Below, in pieces: positions 13,238 to 20,775 of a stretch of 32,523 nucleotides of DNA (the stretch's first letter is position 1; each line of letters starts with the position of its first letter). Under the pieces are notes generated by a model, which saw nothing but the letters and a program-made list of their open reading frames with translations, did not search any database and was not told the origin of the DNA. Made by a program: the position numbers and the translations under genes. The DNA is from Candidatus Pacearchaeota archaeon (lineage in GTDB: Archaea; Nanobdellota; Nanobdellia; Pacearchaeales; GW2011-AR1), in contig JAGVWR010000005.1 in assembly GCA_018304205.1 (NCBI GenBank), forward strand, positions 1 to 32,523, given 5' to 3'.

Positions 13238-14080
13238 ATGGATTGGAATGAAAAGTTTAGAAGCTGGGTTAAAGAAAACCCGGATGATTTTAAGAAGCTA
13301 AAAAGCCAAATTACTCAAAGGTCACTTGACTGGTATTTGTATAAGACTAAAGGAGTTTCTCATATAAATTTAGGTGCTAGAGTTAAATTATATAAAGCCA
13401 CAAAAATAGAAGAATTTCGTCCCGATAATTATATTGATCCTGAAACATTTGGTGTTGAAGATATTATAAAAAGAAAAGTTCCTTCAACAGCAATAGAAAT
13501 ATGGTTGGGATATAATGATATTGCAAAAACAGATTTTGCTAAAAGAACTGGAATTCATAGAGATAGTTTAACTAGTTATATAAATGGGGCGAAGGTAAAA
13601 GATTTCACATTAGTAAAGATTATTTCAGGCCTTAGAAAATACGCTAGTGAAGGCCCAAGTAGAAGAGGATTAGAGGCCGAAGAAGTTGATAAAGTTTTGA
13701 GAACTGCTGGCGAGGGTATTGGTAGGGGCAATGACGGAAGAGATATTGTTGATTTAATTGAAAGGGGTTTTGATGATTTGAAACAATACCTTGATAAATT
13801 AAATGATAAATCGAAAGTTAAACCTTCAAAAGATGGTGCTGCGCTTTCAGATAAATTAAAACAATTAGATGTAGCTATAGATTCTTTAGTAGACGCTATG
13901 GAGTATTATAAGGGGCAGGGAAGAGATGTTAGAATGAAATTAGCAAGTTACTTAGCTAGAACTAATCAATTGCATAGATTTGGATGGGCTTGGAACGTTT
14001 ATGGGGGATTGTCAAGAAGAGAGGACGATCCAGACTCATTTGCAAGAAGCACTAAACCCCCGGAGAAAAATAAAGCTTAA
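13238..14080 (+). CDS. Putative DNA-binding protein with HTH
   Basis: 280 aa. Residues 97-135 (KTDFAKRTGIHRDSLTSYIN followed by FTLVKIISGLRKY) fit an XRE/Cro-like helix-turn-helix. The N-terminal 90 residues and the helical C-terminal half (DGRDIVDLIERGFDDLKQYL; LDVAIDSLVDAMEYY) are not recognised. Leaderless promoter just upstream. The stop codon is one base from the ATG of the GHKL ATPase gene, so the two are co-translated and probably act together, for instance with this protein as the DNA- or RNA-recognition subunit of the ATPase. The tail of this gene overlaps a false upstream extension of the ATPase frame, which I rejected. Confidence 0.6.
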   Translation: MDWNEKFRSWVKENPDDFKKLKSQITQRSLDWYLYKTKGVSHINLGARVKLYKATKIEEFRPDNYIDPETFGVEDIIKRKVPSTAIEIWLGYNDIAKTDFAKRTGIHRDSLTSYINGAKVKDFTLVKIISGLRKYASEGPSRRGLEAEEVDKVLRTAGEGIGRGNDGRDIVDLIERGFDDLKQYLDKLNDKSKVKPSKDGAALSDKLKQLDVAIDSLVDAMEYYKGQGRDVRMKLASYLARTNQLHRFGWAWNVYGGLSRREDDPDSFARSTKPPEKNKA

Positions 14081-14081
14081 A

Positions 14082-15626
14082 ATGAAATGGAAAGAACCAA
14101 AAATGCCTGGAGAAGGTCAAAGTAGACTAATATTAGAATTATCTAGACAATACGATGGACCATACCCCTCTACTAGAGAATATGGTACGAACGGTCTTGA
14201 TGCTATTGAAGAAGATAGAAGAAACGGATTAATAGATGATTCTACAAATATGATGAAGTTTTTAGCTGAGCAATCTACAAAGAGAGTTATTATTCAAGAT
14301 TTTGCTGCTGGAATTAGTTCTGGTAGAATGCAAGAGTTACCTGAAAGTATAGGCAAATCAATAAAATCTGGAAAGTTTGATCAAAGAGGAGAGAAAGCAG
14401 TCGGTTTACTTGCATTTGGATCTATGGGAACTTCAGTAGATATAATTTCTAAGATGGTTTCTGAAAAGACGTTTAATCATTTGAGATATGAAATTATTGG
14501 AAAAGCAAAAGATGGAGATGAGAGAGTAGTGTATAAAATTGATACTCTTTCAAGAGAGGATATGGACAAATTATATTGCGGTAAATTTGATCATGGTACA
14601 AAGATTTTGATCAATACAAATGCCCACGTTATAAAGAGAATGGCTTTCGGAAGACTTAGAAATTTTGTTCAATCGTATTATGCTCCAATATTAAAAAGAA
14701 ATGCTTCAAGTATAACATTTATTGTTGGTGATATTGATAAAGGTTTAGAAGAAAAGGTAACTTTTCCAGAAATTAAAGGAAATATTTTAGCTGATGGAGC
14801 TATACAAATTGATTCTGAGATTGCTGGTGATAGAAGGGCAAAGGTTGATTTTCATCTTGTTTTTGATCATGATAGTGAGAGGGGGGGTGTTCCGGTATTT
14901 AGTAAGGGTGTAAAGATATATGATAATGTGCTTGAGCTTGACGAGTCTTTGGGCGATACTGCTCTTTGGACATGTCCACATATTCAAGGTTATGTAAACG
15001 AAGAGACTCTTAAGGTAACTCTTGGAAGAAACGGAATAAATAGAGAGAGTATGGGTTATAAATCGCTTGTTCAATTATTGAGAATTGTTGATGGTAAACT
15101 TAGAGGCAAAATTTCTCAGAATATGCTGGAAAAAGATGAAAGAAGAGATACTGGAATAATTAAGGAAGGTTGGAAATTAATGGAGAAAGTTTATCAGACA
15201 ACAGTTCCACTTGACAAAGATGATAGGGTAGCTTCAACGAGATCAGAATCTGGAACGCAAAGTCCTGATAAAGAACTAAAGAAGAAGAAACCAAGAGTAT
15301 TTCCTTTTCAGGAACCGGTTAGAACTTCTTTTTCTGAGATAGAGAAACATTTACGTGCAAAGTTAACTCCTATGGGTACTCAGTATTTTATTTACGTAAA
15401 TGTAAGTCACCCAGATTATAAGTTTGCATTTGGAAATGGAAAGAGAGATAGGGGACTAGATTATTTGTTTGAAGTTTCTGCTCCGATAATTGCTCAGGCA
15501 GAAATGAAAAACTCTATTGAAAAAAAGAGAAAAATGTACGGTAGTGTATATCAAATTGCTGGAGAGATATCAAATAGAGCCCAAGATATTATATTTCAAT
15601 ATAGGAAACTTAGGTTTGGTAAATAA
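14082..15626 (+). CDS. GHKL (Hsp90/MutL/MORC-type) ATPase
   Basis: 514 aa. The Bergerat fold is readable: N-box REYGTNGLDAI (E33, N37, D40) chelating Mg, G1 box DFAAGIS (D73-G77) for adenine, G2 lid GEKAVGLLAFGSMG (103-116) and HGTKILI (171-177). A transducer-like beta-rich region follows (about 180-330), with GRNGINRESMGYKSL resembling a conserved MORC/HATPase_c_3 segment. The charged linker 375-410 (S-E-S-G, KKKKPR) leads to an unrecognised C-terminal domain. Such proteins dimerise on ATP binding and act in repair, topology or defence. The start at ATG 14082 is one base after the preceding stop; ATG 14103 is an alternative. The frame extends upstream to 13980 but that part is antisense to sense in the HTH gene and was dropped. 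Confidence 0.82.
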   Translation: MKWKEPKMPGEGQSRLILELSRQYDGPYPSTREYGTNGLDAIEEDRRNGLIDDSTNMMKFLAEQSTKRVIIQDFAAGISSGRMQELPESIGKSIKSGKFDQRGEKAVGLLAFGSMGTSVDIISKMVSEKTFNHLRYEIIGKAKDGDERVVYKIDTLSREDMDKLYCGKFDHGTKILINTNAHVIKRMAFGRLRNFVQSYYAPILKRNASSITFIVGDIDKGLEEKVTFPEIKGNILADGAIQIDSEIAGDRRAKVDFHLVFDHDSERGGVPVFSKGVKIYDNVLELDESLGDTALWTCPHIQGYVNEETLKVTLGRNGINRESMGYKSLVQLLRIVDGKLRGKISQNMLEKDERRDTGIIKEGWKLMEKVYQTTVPLDKDDRVASTRSESGTQSPDKELKKKKPRVFPFQEPVRTSFSEIEKHLRAKLTPMGTQYFIYVNVSHPDYKFAFGNGKRDRGLDYLFEVSAPIIAQAEMKNSIEKKRKMYGSVYQIAGEISNRAQDIIFQYRKLRFGK

Positions 15627-15629
15627 TAG

Positions 15630-15670
15630 TGTAACTTCATAGTTGTTACAAATACAAAGATTTAAATATC
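15630..15670 (+). promoter_or_regulatory. Inverted repeat and promoter before 15690 gene
   Basis: TGTAAC-N9-GTTACA (15630-15650) follows the ATPase stop. GATTTAAATATC (15659-15670) is a TATA box centred 25.5 bp before the ATG at 15690. It matches the 13207-13218 box at all but one position, suggesting the two halves of the block are expressed together. Confidence 0.6.
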
Positions 15671-15689
15671 TCTTTTTTTTGAAGATTTT

Positions 15690-16574
15690 ATGGGCGGGAA
15701 AAGAATTAATTGGACAGAAGAAGCAGCTAGACTTTTATGGGTTAGAAATTTACAAAAAGTTAATTCAAAAGTTATATCTGAAGAATTGTTGAATATACAT
15801 GGTTTAAATATCAAACCTCAATATGTTATTGCTTTCGCTTGTAGATTAAGAACACAAGAAGAGGCAAGGTTTTCTAGTATAATCACAGAAATTCCAAATG
15901 CGGAAAGTATTCCTGCAAATTATAAACTTGCTCCAGTAATTGAACTTGCTGAACAGGTTGACATGTCGGGAGTTATTAAAAGTTCTAGATCTACTTTGGA
16001 TTCTTTAATGGGTCAATATAACGCAAAAGTTAATGATGTATTAAGAGATTGGGAAGATGCTATTTACAAAGAAATGACTAAACAGGCTGATAGAGTTAAA
16101 AATTTTGACTTAAATACTCTTTACGGTCATACTCCTCTAACCGAATTAGCGCGTTTACCTGAGGCAGACAAGGCTAAAATTATTGATCTTTTAAGGAGAG
16201 GGGTGAATGGAGATGCAATAAAAAATATAGAAATATTAATTGCAGACAAAGATCTTTCTAAACAGAATATAGGAGTAATTTTACCATTATATTTTGAAGA
16301 TGATAAAGCATCTGACAAAAGTCTTAGAAGTGCACTAAACGATATAGTTGTTGCAACTCTTGTATCAGAACCTTCATTTAGAAGAGCTAAACAATTTAAA
16401 GGAAGGTTTGGGGATTTAGTTATGTACGATTTCAATTTAACTAGTGCCCCTAATTATAAATTAATTGAGCAAAATATAGTTAAAGGATTGTCTAGTGAAT
16501 ATAGTGGAGTTGGAGTTAATTTTCTACTTGACTATTTTCCATTGGGATTAGTTGGGAAATCTAAGAGGGGTTAA
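15690..16574 (+). CDS. Putative DNA-binding protein of the GHKL block
   Basis: 294 aa. The N-terminus (INWTEEAARLLWVRNLQKVN, then SEELLNIHGLNIKPQYVIAF) resembles a Myb/SANT- or HTH-type three-helix domain beginning with a W-T-E-E-x-A pattern. The middle (about 85-150) is helical and may dimerise. The C-terminal half (ADKAKIIDLLRRGVNGDAIK onward) is unrecognised. Leaderless promoter. The stop is one base from the start of the following 670-residue gene, so the pair is coupled. By gene order it parallels the HTH-ATPase pair just upstream: a DNA-binding-like protein followed by a larger, probably enzymatic partner. Confidence 0.55.
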   Translation: MGGKRINWTEEAARLLWVRNLQKVNSKVISEELLNIHGLNIKPQYVIAFACRLRTQEEARFSSIITEIPNAESIPANYKLAPVIELAEQVDMSGVIKSSRSTLDSLMGQYNAKVNDVLRDWEDAIYKEMTKQADRVKNFDLNTLYGHTPLTELARLPEADKAKIIDLLRRGVNGDAIKNIEILIADKDLSKQNIGVILPLYFEDDKASDKSLRSALNDIVVATLVSEPSFRRAKQFKGRFGDLVMYDFNLTSAPNYKLIEQNIVKGLSSEYSGVGVNFLLDYFPLGLVGKSKRG

Positions 16575-16575
16575 G

Positions 16576-18588
16576 ATGAACTTAAGTAGATTGTCAAGAG
16601 ACGAATTAAAATCTCTTAAGGCCGATCCTGTAAAACTAAGAAGTTATTGTGTTGGGAGAAAAGTTTCTCTTATTGATGTTTTAGATCAAATAGATGCTTT
16701 AATTTCTGATAATGTAAACAATAAAAGTAAGGATGACAAATTAAATATTTCTAGATTAAAAAGAAGAATCTCTGTTTGCGCTCCTAGAAACATATATAGA
16801 GTAATTAGAAAGGTCAATGCAGAATATAGGGAGAAACGGTTTAGTTATGGTAGTATAACTTTAGAAGATTTTGCAAAAAGAGTTGATTTTGATTTAGAAA
16901 AAAATGATTTAAAGGTTGGTGTTGAGACTACTTTTTCGGGGTTTGTAGCTAACAGACTTTATGACACAATAGTTTTAAAGAAGTATCATCCAAAAGATAA
17001 GAAAAGAAGAAAAAGAATAAAGAAAAAAGTTCCAGAACATTTAAGAAAAATAAAAGATGAAGATTTTTCTAAATTTTTATGGATTACATTTGACTCTGTT
17101 TCAATGGAATTAGTAAGAGGAAAATTACCTGAAAATTATGTTGCTGATAATTATAGAATGATTAATGAGGAAATTGTTTTACTAAAGGGTAATGAAATGG
17201 TTAAGCATCCTTCTATAGAAGGAACAAGAAATTGGGTTGATCCTAGCAAGGATGAGACTAGAAAAATGATAACTAATTATATAGATAGCTATCTTCTCAA
17301 TAATCTTAGAGGAAAAGCAGAGGTAGTTGAGACAACACTTACTACAATTATAAGTGAAAGAGGAAAAATTGAAGAAAGAATTAATAAATTAAATGAGGAA
17401 ATAAGAGATATGTCTGAAAAAAAGAGGTATTTAATCTTTTCACTTGAAGGCCCAAATTATCGGGTAAATCAATTTGTTAAAAATATCCTTGGTGGTAGAT
17501 CAAAGTCTGCAAACTTAAGTGGAAGAAAAGTTATAGAGGATACAATAGCTACTGCTGAAGGTTTTAAAAGAAAAGTTGATGTTACTTTCGATTTAAGAAT
17601 CGTAAGTCTTCCTGGTTTTGATACATTTGTTAAAGGATATAAAGAATTTATTAATTCTCTTCCTGAAAATGAAAGAGGATCATTAAATTCTAATTTAGAT
17701 ACAATTCTAAGAAATGGTATACTTTCTGAGAATTTGATCGCAAGCAAAGACAATGAAATTTCTTTATGCCAGAGAGAACTAGATAAATTAACTTTAAAGG
17801 AAAGTGAAATTTCACAAATGAGAAACTCCCCTAAAAATTTGAATTATTTGGGTCTGGAAGGTCCGAATTTTTCAAGTTTTCTTAAAATCTATGGCCTTCT
17901 CTCTAAATATGGGCTTGGTTTAAAGGGAGTTATTCCTGAAAATAGCGAAAGATTGTATAATTTGATGAATAGTTTAGCAAGACACGATAATTTTAGAGAA
18001 TATTTTAGAGATGTCAAAATTGCTAGAGCAGACTTAGATGAACTTATTCTTCTTGATTTTGTTAATAGTCCTTTAGTTAGATTAGAAAGAGAACCCACTA
18101 AGGATGAAGATTTGAAATTAGGAGTTAGATACAAAGAAGATTTAATAGGTTTAGATCAATATTATTTGGCTTTAGATAGTTTGGAAACAGAAGGTGTAGA
18201 AAAGACTTCAAAAAAATTTGGAATATCTCCAGAATTTGCCTCTATAATTTCAGATAGGTATAAAGATAAATTTGATATTGTATTTTTGGATTATGTTGGA
18301 AGAATGACTTCTAAAAGACAATTAGCTTTAGAAGTTCTTGTAAGAAGAAGGTTAAATAGTAATGCAATTATAGCAACTACTACAAATGCTTCTGCAAGAG
18401 TTAATCCAAGAGGAGAATCTGGGGGGATGGAGCAAATAAATAATAATATTCTGGAAATTTCTTTTGATGCATTCATTAATAATGGTTATACTCCTATTGA
18501 AAGAGAGGGCTTAGAATACAATAAAAGTAAGAGCGCAAGTGATGGAATGATTTTCCAAGTATATTATATAAAGAAAGATCAGGTTTAG
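16576..18588 (+). CDS. 670-aa protein with Rossmann methyltransferase-like C-terminus
   Basis: Start at ATG 16576, one base after the preceding stop. Residues 1-245 are helical and basic, with a K/R-rich run at 140-160. A coiled coil spans about 255-285. Then comes a first module starting FSLEGPNYRVNQF (288-300). A second module at 424-606 starts YLGLEGPNFSSFL and contains GVIPENSERLYNLM, a strand KIARADLDELILLDF and FDIVFLDYVGRMT (566-578). That strand order and the LGxEGPN / D-x-V-F-L-D pair resemble SAM-methyltransferase motifs I and IV. The repeated LEGPN segment suggests an internal duplication. Between them an HTH-like VEKTSKKFGISPEFASII (541-558) occurs. Methylation is an inference; no family recognised. 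It ends convergent with, and overlapping by 4 bp, the next minus-strand gene. Confidence 0.6.
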   Translation: MNLSRLSRDELKSLKADPVKLRSYCVGRKVSLIDVLDQIDALISDNVNNKSKDDKLNISRLKRRISVCAPRNIYRVIRKVNAEYREKRFSYGSITLEDFAKRVDFDLEKNDLKVGVETTFSGFVANRLYDTIVLKKYHPKDKKRRKRIKKKVPEHLRKIKDEDFSKFLWITFDSVSMELVRGKLPENYVADNYRMINEEIVLLKGNEMVKHPSIEGTRNWVDPSKDETRKMITNYIDSYLLNNLRGKAEVVETTLTTIISERGKIEERINKLNEEIRDMSEKKRYLIFSLEGPNYRVNQFVKNILGGRSKSANLSGRKVIEDTIATAEGFKRKVDVTFDLRIVSLPGFDTFVKGYKEFINSLPENERGSLNSNLDTILRNGILSENLIASKDNEISLCQRELDKLTLKESEISQMRNSPKNLNYLGLEGPNFSSFLKIYGLLSKYGLGLKGVIPENSERLYNLMNSLARHDNFREYFRDVKIARADLDELILLDFVNSPLVRLEREPTKDEDLKLGVRYKEDLIGLDQYYLALDSLETEGVEKTSKKFGISPEFASIISDRYKDKFDIVFLDYVGRMTSKRQLALEVLVRRRLNSNAIIATTTNASARVNPRGESGGMEQINNNILEISFDAFINNGYTPIEREGLEYNKSKSASDGMIFQVYYIKKDQV

Positions 18589-18989
18589 GCGTTGTAGCTT
18601 CCTCTTGTCCAATTTGCTAAATATGCCGAGACAGTTTCGACAGGAACTTTCTTTAAAGCTAAACGAACATCTAGGTGTGTTGCTCCTTTGTTTTTAAGAG
18701 ATACAACCTTATCTCTTATAGGATCTTTTTCTCGATATTCTCCTTTATTTGAAACGGTTCTGAGAATTTCTACTAGCATAGATGTTTGCCTAGAATCAAG
18801 CAGCTTTATCGTTTCTTTCGGAATGTGAATTTTGCCATTTCCATTCGTATAAGTGTAAACTTTTCTAACCAAGGCGGCCTTATATCCAGCTAATTGTTCT
18901 TGGCTTATTCTTTCTTGTTTTCTTATAACCGGATCAGAGTAACCTTCTCTTATTTTGCTATAAATTCTGTTTTGTTTTGTTTTTGTCAT
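18585..18989 (-). CDS. Hypothetical basic protein, possible HTH
   Basis: 134 aa, basic. The N-terminus is MTKTKQNRIYSKIREGYSDP. The centre KIHIPKETIKLLDSRQTSML contains a pattern slightly like an AbrB-type strand (G-K-I-H-I-P-K-E) and the C-terminus VVSLKNKGATHLDVRLALKK with VETVSAYLANW reads like a helix-turn-helix. Function unknown; a DNA-binding role is likely. TTTATAAA (19011-19018, minus strand) is exactly at leaderless spacing from the ATG at 18989. Its stop overlaps the stop of the large gene on the plus strand, and it could belong functionally to the 11343-18588 block, facing it as a regulator. That is only inference from position. Confidence 0.5.
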   Translation of the reverse strand: MTKTKQNRIYSKIREGYSDPVIRKQERISQEQLAGYKAALVRKVYTYTNGNGKIHIPKETIKLLDSRQTSMLVEILRTVSNKGEYREKDPIRDKVVSLKNKGATHLDVRLALKKVPVETVSAYLANWTRGSYNA

Positions 18990-19052
18990 AAAAATTAGGC
19001 GATTTTAGAGTTTATAAATATTTGTTTAGTACTACTATATAATTAATATCAA

Positions 19053-19115
19053 AAGCACTTGTGCTTGGGATGCTAGAGAAATCTTTATGGAGTTTTGTCA
19101 AGTTTCTTGACATAA
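19053..19115 (+). repeat. Dispersed hairpin repeat, copy A (reference)
   Basis: AAGCAC-TT-GTGCTT (19053-19066), GATGCTAGAGAAATC (19069-19083), TTTATGGAGTTT, and the perfect hairpin GTCAAG-TTT-CTTGAC (19097-19111) with tail ATAATA. Flanked by two divergent genes, so not a terminator of either. A CTATATAA box (19035-19042) predicts an RNA start at about 19064. A small frame (MLEKSLWSFVKFLDIIGKF) is open in this copy but not conserved in length or frame in others. Confidence 0.7.
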
Positions 19116-19187
19116 TAGGCAAGTTTTAAAAAGCCAAAATTTCTATGAAGAGTATCTATTTATTAGATAAATTAAGGACTAAACAAA

Positions 19188-19487
19188 ATGAAAGGAATTG
19201 TAGTACAATTTAGAAGAGGAAGAAAGATAATTCACGAAAGGCATTACCTATTGGACTTGGGGATGAAAGACAGAGCAGAAGCTAAGAAACTAGCAGGAAA
19301 GAGTGTTGAATGGAAGTCGCCTGCTGGAAAAATAATAAAAGGAAAAGTAAGCGATGCTCATGGAAATAAAGGATTAGTAAGGGCTATTTTTGAGAAAGGA
19401 CTACCTGGACAGGCGATTACTACTGAGATAGAATTAAAAGATGTTCCTAGCGAAAAAATAACTAAGGTAAAAGAGGCAAAGAAGTAA
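19188..19487 (+). CDS. rpl35ae: Large ribosomal subunit protein eL33 (L35Ae)
   Basis: 99 aa, the usual archaeal length. GIVVQFRRGRKIIHERHYLL, then AEAKKLAGKSVEWKSPAGK, the signature AHGNKGLVRAIFEKGLPGQA and a beta-barrel end match L35Ae, a small SH3-like-barrel protein of the archaeal/eukaryotic 50S/60S subunit that binds 23S rRNA. It is followed without gap by an unknown gene and then L10e, forming a ribosomal operon. A TTTATTAG box (19159-19166) fits leaderless initiation. The upstream spacer contains repeat copy A. Confidence 0.93.
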   Translation: MKGIVVQFRRGRKIIHERHYLLDLGMKDRAEAKKLAGKSVEWKSPAGKIIKGKVSDAHGNKGLVRAIFEKGLPGQAITTEIELKDVPSEKITKVKEAKK

Positions 19488-19805
19488 ATGACAACGGTAC
19501 AATATAAATTTCCAGGAGAAACAGAAAAAAAATTAATAGAAGTTTCACAACTAGATCAGAATGCAATGTATCTCATTGGACATCCTAAATTTGAAAATGC
19601 AAAATTAGAGCAATTGAGATACACTTTTCCTATTGTTCTTGGAAGTAAAATAGAGGATGAGCTTGAGGAGTTAGCAAAGATTGGAGGAATATGGTCTGAA
19701 AGTGGGAGACCAATCCTGAATGCAGTTGTTTATTCTTACGGACGTAATAATAATTTTGTGCATAATTTAAATAATAAACAATCCAGTTTAGGGGAAGTAG
19801 CATAA
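19488..19805 (+). CDS. Hypothetical protein between two ribosomal genes
   Basis: 105 aa, starting on the base after the eL33 stop and ending on the base before L10e begins, so it is certainly in the ribosomal operon. Mixed alpha/beta: VQYKFPGETEKKLIEVSQL, IGHPKFENAKLEQLRYTFPI, KIEDELEELAKIGGIW, then an Asn-rich loop. No family recognised. Its position suggests a translation-related role, but the sequence alone does not show one. No membrane segment or metal-binding motif. Confidence 0.7.
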   Translation: MTTVQYKFPGETEKKLIEVSQLDQNAMYLIGHPKFENAKLEQLRYTFPIVLGSKIEDELEELAKIGGIWSESGRPILNAVVYSYGRNNNFVHNLNNKQSSLGEVA

Positions 19806-20345
19806 ATGGGATTAAGAAAAGCAGCGGCGTATTCAAGAATGCATGTTAGGCCATACACGAGAAAATCTGGTGTAAAGAGCAAATCATACATCAAAGCTAT
19901 TCCACAAAATAAGATAGTTAAGTTTAGAATGGGAAATCAGAAAGATTCTGAATCCGGAAAGCATAAATTCATTATAAAGTACATGAGTGAAGAAAAAGTA
20001 CAAATAAGGGATAACGCGCTTGAAGCATCAAGAATGTGGCTAAATAAAATTTTGGATGAAAAAATGCCTGGAGAATATTTCTTAGATGTAAAGGTTTATC
20101 CTCATCATATTCAGAGAGAGAACAAATCTGCTGGAGGAATGGCTGGAGCAGACAGAATTTCTACAGGAATGACGCATTCATTTGGAATTACAATTGGGAG
20201 AGCAGCAATTGTAAATGCAGGAAAAGATGTTTTTGTTATAACTACCACTAGCGAGAAAAATGCAAGAGATGCAAGAGACGCATTAAAAGCTGTAAAGACT
20301 AAACTTCCATGCAGGGGAAGAATTATTTTTGAAAAATTAGAGTAA
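19806..20345 (+). CDS. rpl10e: Large ribosomal subunit protein uL16 (archaeal L10e)
   Basis: 179 aa, normal length. MGLRKAAAYSRMHVRPYTRK, KFRMGNQKDSESGKHKFIIK, IRDNALEASRMWLNKIL, YPHHIQRENK and the loop MAGADRISTGMTHSFG match archaeal L10e (uL16), which sits near the peptidyl transferase centre and contacts tRNA through this loop. The C-terminal ARDALKAVKTKLPCRGRIIF is typical. It starts immediately after the previous stop in the eL33 operon and is followed after one base by a small unknown gene. Confidence 0.95.
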   Translation: MGLRKAAAYSRMHVRPYTRKSGVKSKSYIKAIPQNKIVKFRMGNQKDSESGKHKFIIKYMSEEKVQIRDNALEASRMWLNKILDEKMPGEYFLDVKVYPHHIQRENKSAGGMAGADRISTGMTHSFGITIGRAAIVNAGKDVFVITTTSEKNARDARDALKAVKTKLPCRGRIIFEKLE

Positions 20346-20346
20346 A

Positions 20347-20538
20347 ATGAGTTCTTTAAGTGAATTAGTTAGCAGGGAATTGGCCAAAGATATTGATGAC
20401 CCTGTTAAATTTGTTCTTGAACTTTGGGTAGAATTCTTGCATAGGGCGATTAAGCCAAGTTATTGTTTTGATAAGAAGGATAGAATTAAACTGCAGGGTT
20501 TAGGAATTTCGGAAGAGAGATGCGAAATTATTATTTGA
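20347..20538 (+). CDS. Small helical hypothetical protein, ribosomal operon
   Basis: 63 aa, starting one base after the L10e stop. SSLSELVSRELAKDIDDPVK then FVLELWVEFLHRAIKPSYCF, ending GLGISEERCEIII. Predicted helical, no family recognised. It ends in TGA, whose last base is the A of the next ATG (TGATG), so the three downstream reading frames are translationally linked. Could be a small nucleoid- or ribosome-associated protein; there is no direct evidence. Confidence 0.55.
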   Translation: MSSLSELVSRELAKDIDDPVKFVLELWVEFLHRAIKPSYCFDKKDRIKLQGLGISEERCEIII

Positions 20539-20735
20539 TGTTTAATAATCTTGGGAGTGAAATGCCAGATGTCGTGTCCATGGCTCTTTTAGAAAATTTA
20601 AATGAATATTTAGAAAGGGCGAGCGAGGTAAAGGAAGTACGGAGTTTTGAGGAAACTGATAAGTTGGTTAATGAATTATGCAGGGGTTATAACGAATTGG
20701 CTAAGTATTTAAGAGAGATAAGAATAGCTAGATAA
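20538..20735 (+). CDS. Small helical hypothetical protein, end of ribosomal operon
   Basis: 65 aa from the ATG at 20538, chosen because it overlaps the preceding TGA as TGATG. An ATG at 20520 would add six residues but overlap the previous gene more. Contains SMALLENLNEYLERASEVKE and DKLVNELCRGYNELAKYLRE, two amphipathic helices. No family recognised. It is followed by hairpin repeat copy E, which could act as a transcription end here. Confidence 0.55.
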   Translation: MFNNLGSEMPDVVSMALLENLNEYLERASEVKEVRSFEETDKLVNELCRGYNELAKYLREIRIAR

Positions 20736-20737
20736 TT

Positions 20738-20760
20738 TTATGTTAAGAAACTTGACATAA
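20738..20760. repeat. Dispersed hairpin repeat, copy E (hairpin only)
   Basis: TTATGTTAAG-AAA-CTTGACATAA: ten-base arms with one T-G pair, the longest stem of this hairpin in the window. It has the conserved CTTGACATAA tail but none of the GATGCTAG part. Located between two plus-strand genes, where it could also serve as a terminator. Confidence 0.6.
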
Positions 20761-20775
20761 CTATTCTGAAGAAAA

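Noticed and set aside
13980..14081. N-terminal extension of the GHKL ATPase frame to 13980
   Set aside because: It overlaps the end of the HTH gene in another frame, is not protein-like, and an ATG lies one base after that gene's stop at 14082.
16552..16575. Upstream ATG for the 670-aa protein
   Set aside because: It overlaps the preceding gene; the ATG at 16576 directly after the stop codon fits the pattern of the neighbouring pair.
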